A program made the position numbers and the translations under genes. A DNA stretch of 39,143 nt, taken from the NCBI GenBank assembly GCA_026931725.1, contig JAIXLE010000085.1, positions 1 to 39,143 on the forward strand, written 5' to 3'. This document shows positions 23,628 to 30,374 of the stretch, one piece after another. How positions within the stretch are numbered: position 1 is the first letter of the stretch; every line of letters begins with the position of its first letter. The stretch is from Bacteroidales bacterium (GTDB lineage Bacteria; Planctomycetota; Planctomycetia; Gemmatales; Gemmataceae). The notes under the pieces were generated by a model. The model had not been told where the DNA came from, did not search any database, and saw nothing but the letters and a program-made list of their open reading frames with translations.

Positions 23628-24485
23628 ATGTCACTCGATCAATCCGCATCGCGCACCGATGATGCCCCACGAACAGCATCGGGGAAGATGCCAGCGTTCC
23701 AATTCTATACAGGCGATTGGCTGAAGGATTCCGCCCTGATGGCGTGTAGTCTGGCCGCACGCGGGCTCTGGATTGACATGCTTTGCTTCATGCACGAATC
23801 GCCTGTATACGGACACTTACAGTATCGAACGGAAACACCATTTTCGACGGAAGATATTGCTAGATTAACGGGTTGCGCACCGGAAGAATGTGCGTCACTT
23901 CTCGGAGAACTTGAAAGGCGAGGCGTGTTGGACCGAACAGCAAGCGGCGTGATCTATTCACGGCGAATGGTGCGGGACCACGAAAAGCGTCTCATGTCGA
24001 GAGAATCCGGCAGTCGCGGGGGGAATCCAGCCCTTAAGGGTAGAGTTAAGGGACAGGATAAGCGAAAACCAACCCCTTCAGCTTCATCTACACCTACACC
24101 TACACCTACACCTACGGGGGAAGTAAGACAGAGCGGCGGGCCAAATGGCCCGCTGTTAGGCGCGATTGCCGACGTAACAGGTTCTGACCGTTCAATAAAA
24201 TCTCAGGAAAACCTACTGGCCAAAACATGCCAGTCGCTTGCAGAGGCCGATCCGCCATACACGCCGGAAGAAGTGCGGCTATTCGGCCAGCGATACCCGC
24301 AGCTCTGCCCGTGGGCGCGCACGACTAAACCCACAATCGGCGAGTTGGAAAAGTATATCGGTCGGCTGCGATCCAACACGGCTCCGATCGACTCGGGGCC
24401 GCAAACCAAAGGCGGGAAAATAGACCGCTATACGTTCGATGTTTTGTTTAACTCTATGGGGGAAAATGATGACGGCCATTTCTAA
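23628..24485 (+). CDS. Phage replisome-organiser or DUF1376-like protein
   Basis: 285 residues. The N-terminal 110 residues form a winged-helix-like domain with the familiar start MPAFQFYTGDWLKDSALMAC, SLAARGLWIDMLCFMHES, and ARLTGCAPEECASLLGELER, seen in phage replication-initiation or DnaD-like proteins. A disordered linker follows with a hexamer-repeat Thr-Pro tract (SSTPTPTPTPTG) at about 150-165. The C-terminal part is short and undefined. It may load helicase at an origin, which would give X a second replication protein besides the RepA-like ATPase. The next gene starts 20 bases before its stop. Confidence 0.6.
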   Translation: MSLDQSASRTDDAPRTASGKMPAFQFYTGDWLKDSALMACSLAARGLWIDMLCFMHESPVYGHLQYRTETPFSTEDIARLTGCAPEECASLLGELERRGVLDRTASGVIYSRRMVRDHEKRLMSRESGSRGGNPALKGRVKGQDKRKPTPSASSTPTPTPTPTGEVRQSGGPNGPLLGAIADVTGSDRSIKSQENLLAKTCQSLAEADPPYTPEEVRLFGQRYPQLCPWARTTKPTIGELEKYIGRLRSNTAPIDSGPQTKGGKIDRYTFDVLFNSMGENDDGHF

Positions 24486-24762
24486 CAACGCCATCTCGGA
24501 ATATGCGATTGCGCCATGCCATGCGAGCGACTTGCCGAAACTGCAAAAGGAATTAGAGGTCAGACCGTTGACAGCGGCTACGGCTGGCGTGCGTCTGAAC
24601 GTATGGCGGGTTTGGTCGGTGTATCAATACCTATTCCCGTCTCCGCTACCGTTGGCCGCGATGCTCGGCGTTTGGGTACGGGAATACGGCCTAACAGAAG
24701 ACGATGCCAACCGGATTCTTGCTGACCTGCTCTCCCCCGATTCGGTTGTGTTAACAGCATAA
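24466..24762 (+). CDS. Small hypothetical protein
   Basis: 98 residues, no recognised family. It starts inside the end of the upstream gene (ATG 24466 or 24469, after GGGGGAAA). The C-terminal half (VREYGLTEDDANRILADLL) looks helical and could be a partner domain for the replisome-organiser-like protein, as small helicase-loader-like partners often follow such genes; this is an inference from order only. Confidence 0.5.
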   Translation: MMTAISNNAISEYAIAPCHASDLPKLQKELEVRPLTAATAGVRLNVWRVWSVYQYLFPSPLPLAAMLGVWVREYGLTEDDANRILADLLSPDSVVLTA

Positions 24763-24794
24763 TAACCGTGTATCCAATTCACATCGCATCTTGT

Positions 24795-25154
24795 TTAGAT
24801 TAAATCCCATTCGCTTTCAAGCTTTGCGAGATCATCAAGAACCAAGGGCTTGAAATTATTTACGCCATCACCCCGTCCGCCAGTCTGAATAAAGACAACT
24901 TCAGACTCAATTACCGTGATAACTTCTTGTCTAAGATAAGGGCGAAGACGTGCGTATAGCGGATCATTCCTGAAATCAGTTCTGGAGTTATTGAGTTCTA
25001 CACATGCGTAACAGTCACGCAAAAACGCTTGTCGAAGGGTGTTTTTTTGTCGTCGCTTATCTATGTTCCAATTCACAAGCGGTGCAACAAGTGATCCGAA
25101 CGCGCCTGAAAGCAATCCGACAATGATCGGAGTTAAAAACTTGTCCCAATCCAT
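24795..25154 (-). CDS. Small membrane protein with one N-terminal transmembrane segment
   Basis: 119 residues. Residues about 7-28 (LTPIIVGLLSGAFGSLVAPL) are a single transmembrane helix, then basic NIDKRRQKNTLRQ facing the cytosol, then a globular part with one stretch of acidic and hydrophobic residues. AGGTGAGG precedes the ATG. It follows the XRE regulator on the same strand with 22 bases between, so the two are one unit. Possible superinfection exclusion or lysogenic gene; base composition is lower in G+C than the neighbours. No family recognised. Confidence 0.55.
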   Translation of the reverse strand: MDWDKFLTPIIVGLLSGAFGSLVAPLVNWNIDKRRQKNTLRQAFLRDCYACVELNNSRTDFRNDPLYARLRPYLRQEVITVIESEVVFIQTGGRGDGVNNFKPLVLDDLAKLESEWDLI

Positions 25155-25176
25155 CGTTATACCTCACCTTCGCTAG

Positions 25177-25470
25177 TCATTTCTTCTTTCCCGTCCGTCG
25201 AACCGTCGGCGGTTCATCCCCTGGCCGATCTGGTGTTGATTCCTCTCCCACCGCAAGGAATGCATCTGTCGGTACACCCAGCGCGGCAGACAACGCAACA
25301 ACGGTTTCCCATGTCGGATTGGGGCGGTGTCCCGATTCGATTCGGTGAATCGTACCGAGGTTGACCCCGGCTCTTTCGGCAAGTTCCGCAAGTGTCCAAC
25401 CGGCTTCCTGCCGTAACTGACGCAAGCGATCACCAAACGCGGACGGTGTCATTGTGGCTTCCATCGGCAT
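25177..25470 (-). CDS. XRE-family repressor of element X
   Basis: 97 residues. A Cro/CI-type helix-turn-helix spans residues about 8-62 (RLRQLRQEAGWTLAELAERA, then NLGTIHRIESGHRPNP). The tail is charged and disordered. ATG at 25470 with an AGAGAG site is chosen because the frame upstream runs through the operator region. It is transcribed away from the + strand small genes; the inverted repeat just upstream (25479-25523) fits an operator. Likely keeps X quiescent or controls its right-end genes. Confidence 0.8.
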   Translation of the reverse strand: MPMEATMTPSAFGDRLRQLRQEAGWTLAELAERAGVNLGTIHRIESGHRPNPTWETVVALSAALGVPTDAFLAVGEESTPDRPGDEPPTVRRTGKKK

Positions 25471-25478
25471 CTCTCTTT

Positions 25479-25523
25479 GGCCAGCTGGCACAAAATATCC
25501 TTGACTCTTTATGCCAACTGGCC
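25479..25523. promoter_or_regulatory. Inverted repeat, probable operator for the XRE regulator
   Basis: GGCCAGCTGGCA (25479-25490) and TGCCAACTGGCC (25512-25523) are inverted copies with one mismatch, about 21 bases apart. The arms are spaced by two helical turns, as for cooperative dimers. A second palindrome GCCGCAT...ATGCGGT lies at 25536-25555. Both sit between the XRE start and the divergent + strand genes. Confidence 0.65.
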
Positions 25524-25623
25524 TAATCAGTACATGCCGCATATGCACATGCGGTAACGAAATTGGCCGGTCGGGTGGTAGCAACACTCGACCGGCCGGC
25601 GAACACCCTTAGGAGTATGTTCG

Positions 25624-25824
25624 ATGGAGATTATAACTTCTTGCGACCGCCCGGACAACGGGCGGCAACGGGCTTGTACGCGCACGCATGTCGAGGATGA
25701 ACCCGTTCGTATCCAGAATGCCGTTTGCCCACGATGCGGCGCTTTGCTGTACTTCTCGCGGGCAAACTGGCTCCATTGTCGCGGTACTTGCTCGATCCGG
25801 TTCACCGTCAGAGGGAACCGCTGA
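25624..25824 (+). CDS. Small zinc-ribbon protein
   Basis: 66 residues with a CPRCG knuckle and a second HCRGTC knuckle 14 residues later (VCPRCGALLYFSRANWLHCR), giving a likely zinc-binding ribbon. AGGAG lies upstream of the ATG. Stop overlaps the next start. First of four translationally linked small genes, divergent from the XRE regulator and likely under the same operator. Confidence 0.6.
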   Translation: MEIITSCDRPDNGRQRACTRTHVEDEPVRIQNAVCPRCGALLYFSRANWLHCRGTCSIRFTVRGNR

Positions 25825-26084
25825 TGATCGAGATCGAAGCGCCCAACGTGGCGCGATACGGCACGCGAACCGTCAAGGTCGGCCCGGCCGTCTGGTTGGC
25901 ACTGCGGGCATTACTGGCGGCCGATGGTGTCGTCTCGTTCTCCGATCTATCCAGTTGCGTCTACGGGCACCTAGTGTGCAGGAACACGGTATCGGCCCTG
26001 GTGAGTCGTGCGAATCGAAAACTCATCGGGCTTGGCGTCGGTGTTTCGATCAGCGTTCACGGCGAAACGGTCACTCTCAACTAA
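25824..26084 (+). CDS. Small winged-helix DNA-binding protein
   Basis: 86 residues; start overlaps the upstream stop (TGATG). The pattern VWLALRALLAADGVVSFSDL and NTVSALVSRANRKLIGLG resembles the OmpR-type transcription-regulator C-terminal winged helix, including the recognition helix, but without a receiver domain. May be a satellite activator. Function not proven. Confidence 0.55.
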   Translation: MIEIEAPNVARYGTRTVKVGPAVWLALRALLAADGVVSFSDLSSCVYGHLVCRNTVSALVSRANRKLIGLGVGVSISVHGETVTLN

Positions 26085-26104
26085 ACTCTCCCAAGGATTC
26101 ATAC

Positions 26105-26380
26105 ATGACAGGTATCCAAGAGACAGCTGACATCGGTTCGGCAACCGGCAAACAAACCGCCTACGACCGTCGAAAGATGCGGCATCCGGCCGCCGTGGAG
26201 CTCGAAGCCATTTCGCATTTGCTGGCCGAGACTCGCGGACTCGTTTCCGAATGGATTGCAGCATACGAAAGATGCGATGGGTTCGGTGTTATGGTCAGCA
26301 TCGAACGGGCGTTAGGATGGATTGCGAGCGACTTGCCGAATGTTGCGGCCTACCTCCCCCGCTCACAGGAGGGTGAATAA
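26105..26380 (+). CDS. Small hypothetical protein
   Basis: 91 residues, mostly helical from residue 25 (AAVELEAISHLLAETRGLVS). AAGGA site before the ATG. Its stop TAA overlaps the next ATG by one base. No family recognised. A longer frame reaching back to 25688 would overlap two better supported genes and is not used. Confidence 0.55.
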   Translation: MTGIQETADIGSATGKQTAYDRRKMRHPAAVELEAISHLLAETRGLVSEWIAAYERCDGFGVMVSIERALGWIASDLPNVAAYLPRSQEGE

Positions 26381-26664
26381 TGGTGGCTATGACCCCTCGG
26401 GGGAAGTGCCGCCATTGCGGAATTCGGCGTGTGGCGACCAAATACGCCACACGTGGGCTTTGCCATCGTTGCATGATGACACCCGGTGTGCGGGAACATT
26501 ATCCGGCCCGATTCAATACAGGGCGGCGAGGTGTGGGCAACGGTAGCGGATCGACCCCATCGGCACCATGCCCGCACCCGCCCGGAACCCCTGAAAAACT
26601 CGCGGCATTGATCGAGAGGGCGGAAGCCGGATATGCGCTCTGGCATCCGAATGATGCGCGGTAA
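26380..26664 (+). CDS. Small zinc-finger protein
   Basis: 94 residues with two Cys pairs in the N-terminal third (GKCRHCGIRRVATKYAT, then GLCHRCM), spaced as a four-cysteine zinc knuckle. AGGAGG precedes the ATG. The C-terminal part is Pro/Gly-rich. Such two-CxxC proteins are common among planctomycete phage-like elements; role unknown. Confidence 0.6.
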   Translation: MVAMTPRGKCRHCGIRRVATKYATRGLCHRCMMTPGVREHYPARFNTGRRGVGNGSGSTPSAPCPHPPGTPEKLAALIERAEAGYALWHPNDAR

Positions 26665-26940
26665 TCCCGTTAAAATGCCCTCGGTCGGCAAAACCGGGGG
26701 CGTGTGCCGATGACACATCTTCCATCAGCGGATTCGTCAGCGCCTCAATAATCGGTCAATTCAGTGTACAAGAGTCACTACCGGATTTTACCGGGAAACG
26801 CATATCTCACATGCACGAACTACCTTGTTTTATAGGGGTTTACTGAAATCGTTATCGTTACTTGCAATATCCATTGCATCGGATATAACCCGATGAACAG
26901 GAAGCGGTTCCGGTGTATATGCTATAGGGTTTTTCGTGAG
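26665..26940. other. Non-coding right end of element X
   Basis: About 276 bases with no supported gene, ending at attR. It includes a 9-bp stem GCCCTCGGT/ACCGGGGGC at 26677-26701 that could end the small-gene transcript, though without a T-run. The region 26800-26930 is AT-richer and may hold recombinase or excisionase arm sites; none is recognisable by eye. Confidence 0.55.
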
Positions 26941-26984
26941 TTCATAAGCGATGGGTCGCCGGTTCAAGTCCGGCCCCCGGTATT
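26941..26984 (+). repeat. attR of element X and left att of element Y
   Basis: Exact 44-base copy of the tRNA 3' half at 13726-13769. It ends X and lies 118 bases before the intact integrase of Y, the same arrangement as at the left end of X. Not a tRNA itself because the 5' half is absent. No third copy is present in the window, so Y's right att is beyond it. Confidence 0.93.
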
Positions 26985-27101
26985 ACAGAGCAGACGTAAA
27001 TCCTGAAACGGCCAAGAGTTACAACACTTCCCCGGATGGTCTGGGTGGGCCTAACCAATCGCGTTTTGCGGCACGTGCCGCAAAACCCCCGGAGGTTAGC
27101 C

Positions 27102-28217
27102 ATGCCACGGCCCCGAAATTCACTTCCTCCACTCCGCAATCGCAACGGCACCGGAGTCGTCGACTACTACGATCCTGGCTCCGGCACCCGTCGGCAAATC
27201 CGGCTCGGCCCGTGGGGAGCCCCGGAGACGAATCTGGCCTATCGGCGTTTCCTGGCCGACCTGGAAGCCGCCCGAGTCGACCCGCCGCGGTTTGGAATCA
27301 CCGTCGCGGAGATCTGTACACGCTTCCAAAAACACGCACGAGTCTACTATCTCGATCCGCGCGGCAAACCAACGTCCGAGGTCAACGCCTTCTACGCTGC
27401 CATCCTGGTCGTACTCGACACGGTCGACGATCTGCCTGCCGCCGAGTTTGGCCCGAAGGCGTTACTCCAATGTCGCAGTGCAATGATCCGTAAGGGTTGG
27501 ACCCGGCAATATGTGAACAGCCAGATTCGTCGGATTCGCCAGGTTTGGGCATGGGCGGTCGAACAGGAATTCGTCAGCGTGGATCGCTGGCAAACCCTCT
27601 GCGCCGTGAAGGGGCTCGGCAAGGGTCGATCGCCAGCACCAGAAGGAGAGGGCGTTTCGCTGCCCAATCTGCGGTCTGTGGCTTCGGTCATCCGGCTGTT
27701 GACCAGCTCGCGGGACAAGGGTTCGCTTCATCAGGGCCCATCGCTCGCGGCAATGGTGCGATTCCAGTGGCTCACCGGTTGCCGGTGCCAGGATGTGTGC
27801 CGAATGCGTGCCAATGAGATCGATCGGAGCGACGATGTGTGGATATACCGGCCTCCGTACCACAAAGGGACGCACCGCGGAAAGCCGCGAGAAGTATTCA
27901 TCGGCCCCAAAGCCCAACGAGTGCTCGCTCCGTGGCTATTGCGAGCGGGCGGAGATGGTGTTGTTTTTGGGAATCGTAGCGGGAAAGAGTACTCGAAGTT
28001 TGGCTACGCTCGGGCGATTCTGAAAGCGTGTCGCGCCACTGGTGCTATCGAGTGGACCCCACTCCAGCTTCGCCATGCGGCAGGCACGCGGTTCCGTCGG
28101 CTTTTCGGATTGGAGAAAGCGCGTGTCTTGCTCGGTCACGCAAACACATTCACGACGGAGATCTACGCGGAACGGGACCGCCGCGATGCTGTAGAGGCGA
28201 TGCGACGGGCGGGGTGA
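27102..28217 (+). CDS. Tyrosine integrase of element Y, intact
   Basis: 371 residues after a GGAGG site. The N-terminal domain (GVVDYYDPGSGTRRQIRLGP) differs from X's integrase. The catalytic domain is intact: first Arg in LTGCRCQDVCRMR, Lys region YKGTHRGKPREV-like beta hairpin, H-x-x-R in QLRHAAGTRFRR, LLGHAN and the nucleophile Tyr in TTEIYAERDRR. It recognises the same tRNA site as X's broken integrase, shown by the shared att. Could supply recombination for X in trans if arm sites are compatible. Confidence 0.93.
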   Translation: MPRPRNSLPPLRNRNGTGVVDYYDPGSGTRRQIRLGPWGAPETNLAYRRFLADLEAARVDPPRFGITVAEICTRFQKHARVYYLDPRGKPTSEVNAFYAAILVVLDTVDDLPAAEFGPKALLQCRSAMIRKGWTRQYVNSQIRRIRQVWAWAVEQEFVSVDRWQTLCAVKGLGKGRSPAPEGEGVSLPNLRSVASVIRLLTSSRDKGSLHQGPSLAAMVRFQWLTGCRCQDVCRMRANEIDRSDDVWIYRPPYHKGTHRGKPREVFIGPKAQRVLAPWLLRAGGDGVVFGNRSGKEYSKFGYARAILKACRATGAIEWTPLQLRHAAGTRFRRLFGLEKARVLLGHANTFTTEIYAERDRRDAVEAMRRAG

Positions 28218-28464
28218 TGGGGATGATTTTAGTCGACGTAGTAGCTGGCGGGTTGGCGACGACCAAACCACAGTCGAGAGCAAGCCGAACCGGGACAATC
28301 GGTTGAGACTGGAGTAAACCCATGTTATTGTTCTCGTGGCCACCCGGATTACTCGCATTGCACTTTAGTGAACATATGGCCATTGTTCATTCGGTTGCAA
28401 GGCAGTTTTCTCCGACCGGTTAGATGCCTTCGGAGAAGGTTCTCATGGTCAGGAGTGCTACAGC

Positions 28465-28740
28465 ATGACAGAAGTTACCTATATATCCGAGGTTGAATGC
28501 GAAGTGTTAGTTGCAAAAGGGATGTTCGACAGCAAGGTTGTACAGGTTGTTGACACCGACGAAAAGCGACATGTGTTGAGGGTTCCTGATCTGAATGAAG
28601 ACGGTGGAAAAAACTATTTACCCGTCGGCTTGGTGGCTGTTGACAAGATCAACAAGCGGGCACTGATTGAGTTCCCCTCTGAGGCGGATTCGGGGACCAA
28701 GCGAGCATGGATTGCCTTGAGCAAATTTCACCAGATTTGA
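28465..28740 (+). CDS. Hypothetical protein, partner of dCTP deaminase
   Basis: 91 residues, beta-rich, no family recognised. AGGAG lies 8 bases before the ATG, and its stop is 9 bases before the deaminase start, so the two form a unit. Charged and hydrophobic residues alternate as in a small SH3- or OB-like barrel (KVVQVVDTDEKRHVLRVPDL). It may be an inhibitor or sensor of the enzyme; this is inferred from order only. Confidence 0.55.
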   Translation: MTEVTYISEVECEVLVAKGMFDSKVVQVVDTDEKRHVLRVPDLNEDGGKNYLPVGLVAVDKINKRALIEFPSEADSGTKRAWIALSKFHQI

Positions 28741-28749
28741 GGACTCGCA

Positions 28750-29352
28750 ATGATCCTTTGTGAGCGAGAAATCCAGGCATTGGCAAGGCGAAAGTTGATC
28801 ACGATCGATCCTTGCCCCGGAGAGACTTCCAGACAATGGAGCTCGACAGCACTGGATCTCACGCTCCATGATGTGGTCGTGGAGTGGATCATCCCGAATT
28901 TGCCCACCGGGGCTTCTAGCAACGAACTGTCGCCCATGTCGGATCAATTCGATGTGACTCGAATGATTGAAGATCTGGCTCTCGCAAAACGCGTGACCGT
29001 GCCAAGAGAAGGATATGCTCTAAAACCGCATGGGTTTGTACTTGGGTACACGGTCGAAAAGGTTGGCATACCCCATGACAGTAGAATTGCAGCCAGGGTG
29101 GAAGGGAAAAGCAGCATGGCCAGGATTGGGCTTGGAGTTCATGTTACTGCTCCAACCATCCACGCCGGGTTTGGAGCTAGCACTGGAAATAAAGGATTGC
29201 CGATTCAATTGGAAATCTTCAATCTCGGCCCTTGGACAATTCGATTGCAACCAGGAATGAGAATTTGTCAGCTCATTTTTGAAGAGGTTCGAGAAGTGCC
29301 AAATCGAGGATATGCTGGTCAGTTCGGTGATCAGCGGCAATTCACCGTCTGA
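28750..29352 (+). CDS. dcd: dCTP deaminase family protein
   Basis: 200 residues of the dUTPase/dCTP deaminase trimer family, which convert dCTP to dUTP or dUMP. Motifs: ALKPHGFVLGYTVEKV, VEGKSSMARIGLGVHVTAP with the phosphate-binding Ser-Ser-Arg block, IQLEIFNLGPWTIRL with the catalytic Glu, and GMRICQLIFEEV. The usual R-S-S is K-S-S, as in bifunctional and dUTPase-like members. GAGGA site before the ATG. A phage may use it for dTTP supply; dCTP deaminases also act as anti-phage nucleotide-depletion enzymes. Position between integrase and repressor suits a lysogenic cargo gene. Confidence 0.85.
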   Translation: MILCEREIQALARRKLITIDPCPGETSRQWSSTALDLTLHDVVVEWIIPNLPTGASSNELSPMSDQFDVTRMIEDLALAKRVTVPREGYALKPHGFVLGYTVEKVGIPHDSRIAARVEGKSSMARIGLGVHVTAPTIHAGFGASTGNKGLPIQLEIFNLGPWTIRLQPGMRICQLIFEEVREVPNRGYAGQFGDQRQFTV

Positions 29353-29395
29353 TTGTTTCGCTCGCCTTGATGTTCCTGTTCCATGCCTCAATGAT

Positions 29396-29423
29396 CCAGT
29401 GGTACATGGTCATGTACCACTGG
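29396..29423. terminator. Bidirectional hairpin between convergent genes
   Basis: CCAGTGGTACATG (29396-29408) pairs perfectly with CATGTACCACTGG (29411-29423). The next bases GTTT on one side and the AT-rich other side would let it end both the dcd unit and the oppositely directed membrane gene. Confidence 0.75.
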
Positions 29424-29433
29424 GTTTATCCGA

Positions 29434-30374
29434 TCATTTCTCCGCTGGCAGATCTGCTGTGAATATCGCCAGCGATTTCCCTTTCAGTGGTCCCCCGGTC
29501 GGCTGAACATAGCTCACCCGTGGGCCGCGGGACTCGACAGCTACCGGGAGCGAATCGATAACGAGGAACAGCAACTCTCGCTCCACCATCGAGTTCACGG
29601 CGGTCTTGTTCCGGCTTGTCACCGCGCGCTTGTAAAAGTCGAGCGTCTCACTTACGGTGGCCAAAGGGATTGGTTTGCTATCACTACCGACAATTCGGAT
29701 TGCCTTATCTGTTGCCGAGGATGGTGGAGACGGTTTGGTTGGCGGGGCTATGGGAGAGGGTTCCGGAATCCAAAGCGAGCTAGACTTTTCGATTATCCAT
29801 TTTGAACGTGGGACCGTGATAGTAAAAGGTCCACCCCAATCCTGCTTGGGAATCTCTATGGTTAGACTTGTTGCAGATTGACTTGGTTCACCCCGGTACG
29901 ACATGGCAAACGAAGCCGGGTTATCCGAAGTGGCCACTAATTTTTCGGCAACTCTGGTTGGTATCCGTCCGTTGGGCAGAAATCGGGTTCCTTTATCATC
30001 ATAAACATTCAGTGGCGGCACATCCTCACATTGCCACTGTACAAACGAAATCGTTCCGCTCGAAGCAACAGGTGTGACATCAAAACCGAGAATCAACCTC
30101 TCTTCGTTGATTCTCGATGATTTGACTCTCAAGAATCTGACCGAGTTTACCCTGGCAATCCCTTTTGCTTTCTCAATCGTCTTGTTGGTCACTATCTCGC
30201 TTGGGATGGGGCCAGCTTTGTTTTGATGTGTGGGTACAGCCGCCACAGTCGAGATTGCGTTGTTGGGATGGTTCGGATTGATCGGCTTGATTATTGCCCC
30301 AAAACCACAACAAGCAATTGGAACGAAGACAATTAACCCCAAACATCCAAGGCAACCGAGCCCACTGCTGTTAG
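29434..30374 (-). pseudogene. C-terminal part of IS-split zinc-ribbon membrane protein
   Basis: Reads in frame from the IS edge to 29434. It begins with a Cys- and Gly-rich hydrophobic helix (GLGCLGCLGLIVFVPIACCG) that is a single transmembrane segment, then an extracytoplasmic or cytosolic domain of about 280 residues with a beta-rich fold and a Pro/Ser linker around the middle. No enzymatic motif is recognised. Joined with 31746-32083 and one target-site copy, it makes one 424-residue gene, so this half is not a separate gene. It could start internally at a TTG but has no clear ribosome site. Confidence 0.8.

Larger units (their letters stand above)
13726..26940 (+). mobile_element. Element X: tRNA-integrated satellite-like element, 13.2 kb
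   Basis: Bounded by identical 44-bp att copies, with a tyrosine integrase gene just inside the left end. The contents in order are: broken integrase, two HTH proteins, a small protein, RepA-like ATPase, iteron repeat, cassette with tape-measure-like protein, inverted copy of the iteron repeat, two prohead proteases, head-fibre-like protein, sigma-like protein, replisome-organiser-like protein, XRE regulator and small proteins. Capsid, portal, terminase, tail tube and lysis genes are not seen. A replicating, virion-dependent satellite is the best reading; a decayed prophage is the main alternative. Nearly all genes point + except the regulator pair. Confidence 0.75.

Noticed and set aside
24089-24115. 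Hexamer repeat (ACACCT)n as a phase-variable tract
   Set aside because: Six-base units do not change frame; it encodes a Thr-Pro linker.
25688-26380. 230-codon frame covering the small zinc-ribbon and wHTH genes
   Set aside because: Only its end (from 26105) has a ribosome site and protein-like composition; the rest conflicts with two overlapping, coupled genes.
26941-26984. A second tRNA gene at attR
   Set aside because: Only the 3' half is present; no acceptor 5' strand or D arm precedes it.
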